Source: Mycobacterium sp. OAS707 (GTDB lineage Bacteria; Actinomycetota; Actinomycetes; Mycobacteriales; Mycobacteriaceae). Taken from it: a stretch of 64,000 nt of DNA. Under the pieces are notes generated by a model. The model searched no databases. It was not told where the DNA came from and worked only from the letters and a program-made list of their open reading frames with translations. The stretch covers positions 2,046,001 to 2,110,000 of the forward strand of contig NZ_JADBDS010000001.1 in the NCBI RefSeq assembly GCF_014873705.1, read 5' to 3'. The translations under genes and the position numbers were made by a program. Positions 59,791 through 64,000 of this stretch are shown here, in pieces. The first letter of the stretch is position 1. Each line of letters begins with the position of its first letter.

Positions 59791-59829
59791 ATGCCCGCCT
59801 GTGAGCGACTGTCGCTCACAGGCGGGCAT
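59791..59829. terminator. Perfect 19-base-pair hairpin terminator; repeat copy 4
   Basis: ATGCCCGCCTGTGAGCGAC (59791-59809) is followed after one base by its exact inverse (59811-59829) and then TTTCATG. It begins 8 bases after the ferritin-like stop. The ends TGCCCG/CGGGCA and core GAGCGAC/GTCGCTC match the three longer palindromic repeats, so it looks like a single-core member of the same family used as a terminator. Confidence 0.8.
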
Positions 59830-59896
59830 TTTCATGCCCATCCAACGGCGTCGCCGCTCCGAATCCCTGTAGATCATGGGTCCGAAGGGAGACGAG

Positions 59897-60658
59897 TTGG
59901 CCAACGCAACGAACATCGAGCCGAGAGCAGTGGTGAGGTGGCGATGGATCGCTGCGGTGCTGGCGCTGAGCCAGTTGGCCGCGCCGTTCGTCGCCGAAGC
60001 GATCGCCGGTAATTTCCTCGAGTCGGGCGCCACGAACGAGGCGCTGATCACGCCGGCCGGGTACGCGTTCGGGCTGTGGGGTTTGATCACTGCGCTGAGT
60101 GCGGCGACGGCAGTGGCGGTCCTGCGCTATGGCCTGGGCGCGTGGTGGGAGACGAGCCTGCTCATCGACGCCGGCGTGGTGTTCGTCGGATTCAGCGTGT
60201 GGCTCGTGGTGGCCGCGCAGGACTGGCTGTGGGTCAGCGTCGTGGTCTTCGCGGTGATGGTGTCGGCGTTGATCCATATCATGCGACTGCTGGTTCGACG
60301 GCCGCACGACATGACGTGTCCACGGTGGCTGGTGGTGTTGGCGACGGTGACGTTCGGTCTGTATCTGGGTTGGAGCAGCATCGCGGTGTTCGCGAACGTC
60401 GCTGCGGCGCTGATCAATTCGGGCGTATCTGCGTCGGTGCCGTGGTGGCAGTTCGTCGTGTTGGCGGCTGGCTCGGTGTTCGCGGTGGGGATGACGGCGA
60501 TGTTGCGCGGCTCCGCCGGATACGTGGCCGGTGCGTTATGGGCGCTGGTGGCGATCGCGATCGGCGCCGCAGGGCGCGACAGCACGGCGTTGTCGGTGAC
60601 GGCAGGCGTCGCCGCGGTGGTCGTGGTGGGTGCGGCGATCGCGGTTCGCCGCCGATGA
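59897..60658 (+). CDS. TspO/MBR-like tryptophan-rich membrane protein
   Basis: A 253-residue protein with seven or more membrane helices. ITPAGYAFGLWGLITALSA, WLVVAAQDWLWVSVVVFAV and FGLYLGWSSIAVFANVAAAL follow the pattern of TspO-related proteins (YAFGIWG and LYLGWI blocks). TspO proteins bind tetrapyrroles or sterols; this longer branch is poorly known. The start is uncertain: TTG at 59897 lies behind AAGGGAG, whereas the ATG at 59876 has no clear site. Its stop is 2 bases from the convergent glycosyltransferase stop. Confidence 0.75.
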   Translation: MANATNIEPRAVVRWRWIAAVLALSQLAAPFVAEAIAGNFLESGATNEALITPAGYAFGLWGLITALSAATAVAVLRYGLGAWWETSLLIDAGVVFVGFSVWLVVAAQDWLWVSVVVFAVMVSALIHIMRLLVRRPHDMTCPRWLVVLATVTFGLYLGWSSIAVFANVAAALINSGVSASVPWWQFVVLAAGSVFAVGMTAMLRGSAGYVAGALWALVAIAIGAAGRDSTALSVTAGVAAVVVVGAAIAVRRR

Positions 60659-60660
60659 AT

Positions 60661-61971
60661 TCATTGCTCCAGCCTCAACCGAACTGGCTGGGGTTCCGGG
60701 GTGAGGCCCGCGAGGATCTCGGCGATCGTGTCGAAGGCATTCGTTTCGGCGATGTTGGCGGACAGCGTGCGCGCGGCGGCGCGATAGCGCTCGTTCGACA
60801 GGATGTCGTCGACGGCCGCGGTGATGTGCGACGGCGAAAGACGTTTGGCGTCAAGGGTTATGGCCGCTCCGGCAGCGCGCACGCGCACAGCGACCTCGGG
60901 CTTGTCGGCGCCCTCCCCCGCGATGATCAGCGGGATGCCATGGGACAGCGCCTCATGCACCCCGCCGTAGCCGCCGTTGGTGATCATCACGTCGACGTAC
61001 GGCAGCAGCTCGCTGTAGGGCAGATAGTCAGTGATGTAGGTGTTCGACGGGATCCTGCCGGGCACCGTCGTGCGCCCCGGCTGGCCGGTCGTCACTACGA
61101 GCAGCAAGTCGCTTCGATGCCCGAGCGCGTCAAGCGTGGGCCGAATCAGGTCAGCGGGATCGTCGTTGTTCCAGGTGCCCTGTGTCACGTGCACCACCGT
61201 CGCGGCGGCGCGGGCATCGGTGAGCCAAGCGTGCGTGGACTCGGTCGTCTGTGCACGAGGGAGGACAGGCCCGGTGAAGACCACGGAGGGTGGCAAATCG
61301 CTACGCGGGAATTCAAGCGCGGGAATGGTCAGCTGCAGCAGCCGATCGGCGAGCATCGGCCAGTCTGTGAGAAACACCGGCGAGGGTGACGACCCGAGTT
61401 CGCTTACGCAGCGGTTGAATTCGGCTTGAATGTCGGCGAACAGTACGCGTTGCACGAACCAGTGCATCCCGCCGTAGTCCGTGTTTGGGCGTGGCTGCCA
61501 GGCCATGCCGAACGGCGGGGTATCGGCACTGGACAAGGTCAGCGGCCCCACGCCGCACACGAGGACAGGCGGACGCCGCAGGTCGCTCGAGATCAACGGC
61601 ACGGCACCGGTGAACGCGACGTCGCACAACACCGCGTCGACCTCTGCTGTGTCCACTGCGCCGAGCAGCGCTTGGTATTGCGCTGCCATGGGTTCGATGA
61701 AAACCGAGCGCATTTCGGTGCGTCCGGCCAACAACCGGTTCATCAGCGAGGGCAGCCATGCCCTGCCAACGCTCCTACCGCGCTGCGCAGACGGCTGCCC
61801 GGCGAGTGGCAGATCGATCGCGTGAGCGCCAGAGCTGCTGATCGAATCGTGGTAGCGCGCGGCGGTGAGCATGGTTACGTGGTGGCCGCGGTCGTGCAGA
61901 TCCGCGGCGATGCGCAGCATCGGCATGACATGACCGGCCAAGGGGCTTGCGGCTAGGAGATATCGGGCCAT
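60661..61971 (-). CDS. MGT/UGT-like glycosyltransferase (GT1 family)
   Basis: A 436-residue GT-B enzyme. The N-terminus RYLLAASPLAGHVMPMLRIAADLHDRGHHVTMLT is typical of macrolide-type glycosyltransferases, with His at the acceptor base position (AGHVMPM). The donor-binding C-terminal half has VVHVTQGTWNN, ITDYLPYSELLPYVDVMITNGGYGGVHEALSHGIPLIIAG, the GT1 signature with NGGYGG in place of the more common HGG. Mycobacterial relatives add sugars to glycopeptidolipids. The target is not evident and no lipid cluster is adjacent. Confidence 0.87.
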   Translation of the reverse strand: MARYLLAASPLAGHVMPMLRIAADLHDRGHHVTMLTAARYHDSISSSGAHAIDLPLAGQPSAQRGRSVGRAWLPSLMNRLLAGRTEMRSVFIEPMAAQYQALLGAVDTAEVDAVLCDVAFTGAVPLISSDLRRPPVLVCGVGPLTLSSADTPPFGMAWQPRPNTDYGGMHWFVQRVLFADIQAEFNRCVSELGSSPSPVFLTDWPMLADRLLQLTIPALEFPRSDLPPSVVFTGPVLPRAQTTESTHAWLTDARAAATVVHVTQGTWNNDDPADLIRPTLDALGHRSDLLLVVTTGQPGRTTVPGRIPSNTYITDYLPYSELLPYVDVMITNGGYGGVHEALSHGIPLIIAGEGADKPEVAVRVRAAGAAITLDAKRLSPSHITAAVDDILSNERYRAAARTLSANIAETNAFDTIAEILAGLTPEPQPVRLRLEQ

Positions 61972-62222
61972 GGCGCCTTTCGTCGACTGTCTATCAGCTG
62001 CGCTGACGCCAAGCGTAGCCATCGATGCATGACCGATGCACACGCTGACAAACGTGTGGTTTAGGTGACGGCCTTTCACGGGTACCCGTGCAGAACCATC
62101 TCGGTTGATCCAACAGCCTGAGCCCGTTGTGGCGTCGCAAATTTCCGCTTCAGCTTTGTTGATCAATCCGCGGATGACGAGGCGTCACTGTTCCGGCCTG
62201 CGCTGTCGGATTAAGGATTGTC

Positions 62223-63059
62223 ATGACGCTCCTCGATACGGCCGACGTCGCGCCCAGCACACGAACCACCACGCCACGGCCTGCACCTGTATCCCGACGG
62301 CACGACGTCGGCGAATACGACGACGTAGTCGAAAAGTTTCGACGGTTGGCGACTCTGCCGCCGGGCTCAACTGCCTGGAAGCACCAGCGCGAGGCCATCG
62401 TGGTTCGATGCCTCCCGTTGGCCGAACACATCGCGCGACGGTTCAACAACCGCGGCATGGAGTCCGATGACCTGGTGCAGGTGGCCCGTATCGGCCTAGT
62501 GGCGGCCGTGGATCGCTTCGACGTCGAAAATGGCGCGCACTTCGCGTCTTTTGCGATACCCACCATCACGGGCGAGCTGCGTCGACATTTCCGCGACCGG
62601 GGCTGGGCGGTGCGGGTGCCACGCCGCCTCAAGGACATGAACGTCGCTATGTCGTCGACCATCTCAACGCTTACTCACCAACTCGGGCGGGCGCCCGTCG
62701 CAACTGAATTAGCCGCCGAACTCGGTGTCGACCGGGAGGAGGTAGTGCAGGCGCTGATCGCACGGGACTGCTACCGCCCCACGTCTTTGGACGCCCCGCT
62801 GACCACCCGTGAGGGTAGAACTGAAACGCTCGGCGCCTCGATCGGCGAAGCGGAGCCTGATTACGAGCTCATACTGAACCGAGAAGTGGTGCGCGCGTTG
62901 ATTGCTCGCCTTGATGACCGCCAGCGCGCTGTGCTGAGAATGCGATTCTTTGAGTCGATGACACAGAGCCAGATCGCCGAGCAGCTAGGGGTGTCGCAGA
63001 TGCATGTGTCGCGCATTCTCGCGCGCACACTGGCCGAAATGCGCGACGCACTGGGGTGA
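62223..63059 (+). CDS. SigF/SigB-family RNA polymerase sigma factor
   Basis: A 278-residue group 3 sigma factor. Region 2: VVRCLPLAEHIARRFNNRGMESDDLVQVARIGLVAAVDRFDVENGAHFASFAIPTITGELRRHFRDRGWAVRVPRRLKD; region 3: MSSTISTLTHQLGRAPVATELAAELGVDREEVVQAL; region 4: LDDRQRAVLRMRFFESMTQSQIAEQLGVSQMHVSRILARTLAEM. This is the SigB/SigF/SigG arrangement. No anti-sigma gene of the RsbW type lies immediately upstream, unlike the usual usfX-sigF layout, so this may be a second SigF paralog with different control. The SRPBCC gene follows by 47 bases. Confidence 0.9.
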   Translation: MTLLDTADVAPSTRTTTPRPAPVSRRHDVGEYDDVVEKFRRLATLPPGSTAWKHQREAIVVRCLPLAEHIARRFNNRGMESDDLVQVARIGLVAAVDRFDVENGAHFASFAIPTITGELRRHFRDRGWAVRVPRRLKDMNVAMSSTISTLTHQLGRAPVATELAAELGVDREEVVQALIARDCYRPTSLDAPLTTREGRTETLGASIGEAEPDYELILNREVVRALIARLDDRQRAVLRMRFFESMTQSQIAEQLGVSQMHVSRILARTLAEMRDALG

Positions 63060-63106
63060 GTCGACAAGTTTTCACCCCCAAGCCCCGTATCTGAGAGGAG
63101 TCCCTT

Positions 63107-63568
63107 ATGAGCACAACCATCGCGTCAGTGGACGTGGATCCCCCCATCGAAATGGTCTACAACCAGTGGACCCAGTTCGAGTCGTTTCCGGAATTCATGG
63201 AAGGTGTCGAGCGCATCGAGCAGCGCGATGACACCCATTTGCACTGGGTCGTCAAAGTGGGTCCCGTGACCCGCGAATTCGATGCCACAGTCACCGAGCA
63301 GCATCCCGACGAGCGGGTGGCCTGGAGATCCGATAGCGGCCCTGACCACGCAGGAGTGGTGACCTTCCACCGACTCGACGCCAACAAGACCCGTGTCACC
63401 ACGCAGATGGATGTTGATCCCGACGGTTTCGTCGAGAACGTCGCAGACAAGCTGGGCATCCTCAAGACTCGCGTCAATGGCGATCTGCAGCGTTTCAAAA
63501 AGTTCATCGAAGACCGGCCGACGGAAACTGGGGCGTGGCGCGGGGACGTCTCGCAGCCAGACGCCTGA
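63107..63568 (+). CDS. SRPBCC family protein (polyketide cyclase-like)
   Basis: A 153-residue START/SRPBCC-fold protein: ASVDVDPPIEMVYNQWTQFESFPEFMEGVERIEQRDDTHLHWVVKVGPVTREFDATVTEQHPDERVAWRSDSGPDHAGVVTFHRLDANKTRVTTQMDVDP, then a helix FVENVADKLGILKTRVNGDLQRFKKFIE. The conserved WTQFESFPEFM block identifies the coenzyme-Q-binding/membrane-stress group. GAGAGGAG precedes the ATG. It follows the sigma gene and may be co-transcribed, perhaps as a stress-response member. The ligand is unknown. Confidence 0.85.
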   Translation: MSTTIASVDVDPPIEMVYNQWTQFESFPEFMEGVERIEQRDDTHLHWVVKVGPVTREFDATVTEQHPDERVAWRSDSGPDHAGVVTFHRLDANKTRVTTQMDVDPDGFVENVADKLGILKTRVNGDLQRFKKFIEDRPTETGAWRGDVSQPDA

Positions 63569-63637
63569 CGACGATGAGTTTCGGCCGGCGCGGTGGTCGT
63601 ATTGAAGCAACGGCAACCCGACGGAACGGAACTTCAC

Positions 63638-64000
63638 ATGGCGCGCACCAACCTCTCGATGTCGATCTCGGCCGACGGCTACGTCGCCGGGCCCGATCAG
63701 AGCGAAGACAACCCGCTAGGGGTGGGCGGACTTGCTGTGCACGACTGGCATATCGGCCCCAACAGGGATCACCCGGTCAACCAGCAGGTGATGTCCGACA
63801 TGCTCGACGGCATGGGCGCAACGATCATGGGGCGCAACATGTTCGGACCTGTCCGCGGCGAATGGGGTGACTCGGATTGGCGGGGCTGGTGGGGCGACAC
63901 CCCGCCGTATCACTGCCCGGTCTTCGTGCTCACCCACTACGCGCACGACCCGATCGAGATGGCGGGCGGGACCACGTTCCACTTCGTCACCGACGGCATC
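63638..64000 (+). CDS. DHFR/RibD C-terminal family protein (truncated by window end)
   Basis: The first 121 codons of a gene with no stop before the right edge. ARTNLSMSISADGYVAGPDQSEDNPLG at the start and NQQVMSDMLDGMGATIMGRNMFGPVRGEWG, PVFVLTHYAHDP are typical of the dihydrofolate-reductase-like family proteins related to the RibD reductase domain, which use NADPH. The full length is normally about 190-230 residues. The substrate is unknown. Confidence 0.85.
   Translation, partial: MARTNLSMSISADGYVAGPDQSEDNPLGVGGLAVHDWHIGPNRDHPVNQQVMSDMLDGMGATIMGRNMFGPVRGEWGDSDWRGWWGDTPPYHCPVFVLTHYAHDPIEMAGGTTFHFVTDGI

Noticed and set aside
63060..63106. GTTTTC...GTAT as a SigF promoter for the SRPBCC gene
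   Set aside because: The -10 part (CCGTAT) and the spacing fit the consensus poorly; read-through from the sigma gene is as likely.
44..63900. Possible tRNA, rRNA or CRISPR features
   Set aside because: I saw no cloverleaf with CCA-type ends, no rRNA-like sequence and no regularly spaced repeats; a tRNAscan or Infernal run would settle it.

Overview
The window is high-GC actinobacterial DNA. Its gene content points to a mycobacterium, most likely an environmental, fast-growing Mycolicibacterium-type species. The markers are an MmpS/MmpL pair, two MPT63-family secreted proteins, an echA3-like crotonase in the same neighbourhood as recC-recB-recD (as in M. tuberculosis), an F420-dependent (LLM) oxidoreductase, an SHGC-type L,D-transpeptidase and many GTG/TTG starts. 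Species assignment is inference. I saw no rRNA, tRNA, CRISPR array, transposase or prophage.

Layout. 0-11 kb: an echA-like/TetR operon behind a tandem palindromic operator; two tandem secreted Cys/Pro-rich paralogs; an HD-GYP/LuxR regulator gene bracketed by two copies of one palindromic motif; MddA-like and CorA-like membrane proteins; an FAD oxidoreductase; a haloalkane dehalogenase/alcohol dehydrogenase pair. 11-20 kb: a small SpoT/MESH-like HD hydrolase gene runs into recC-recB-recD, with 4-base start/stop overlaps between the rec genes. 20-28 kb: L,D-transpeptidase, two MPT63-like proteins bracketing a lipase-like hydrolase and phenolic acid decarboxylase, and a three-part PIF1 helicase/exonuclease-like/BRCT protein. 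28-38 kb: DUF4232 lipoprotein, GltB-like FMN protein, MFS transporter, DUF2293 protein, mmpS-mmpL, tandem small secreted proteins. 38-42 kb: an ECF sigma factor fused to an anti-sigma-like zinc motif and membrane helix, an Imm5-like protein, prfC. 42-51 kb: acyl-AMP ligase, three GAF-ANTAR regulators, a GT4 glycosyltransferase, a tiny basic protein, CspA, a DUF5994 pair, a DEAD-box RNA helicase and a transglutaminase. 51.7-53.0 kb: a lower-GC island with a T7SS-associated-like small protein and two toxin-immunity proteins (colicin-D-immunity-like and barstar-like) but no toxin. 53-57.6 kb: a compact cobalt nitrile hydratase operon with its own CbtA/CbtB cobalt uptake genes, divergent from a GlxA-type regulator. 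57.7-64 kb: DUF2510/DUF732 protein, ferritin-like protein, TspO-like membrane protein, MGT-type glycosyltransferase, a SigF-family sigma factor, an SRPBCC protein and a truncated DHFR/RibD-like gene.

Four dispersed copies of a long palindromic intergenic repeat (near 1.6, 20.2, 32.8 and 59.8 kb), built around GCGAC-N3-GTCGC and flanked by TGCCCGG/CCGGGCA-type arms, are the clearest non-coding structure. The most interesting candidates for follow-up are this repeat family, the duplicated motif bracketing the HD-GYP/LuxR gene, the toxin-less immunity island, the PIF1-exonuclease-BRCT fusion, and the tiny basic protein whose ribosome binding site sits inside a hairpin next to cspA.
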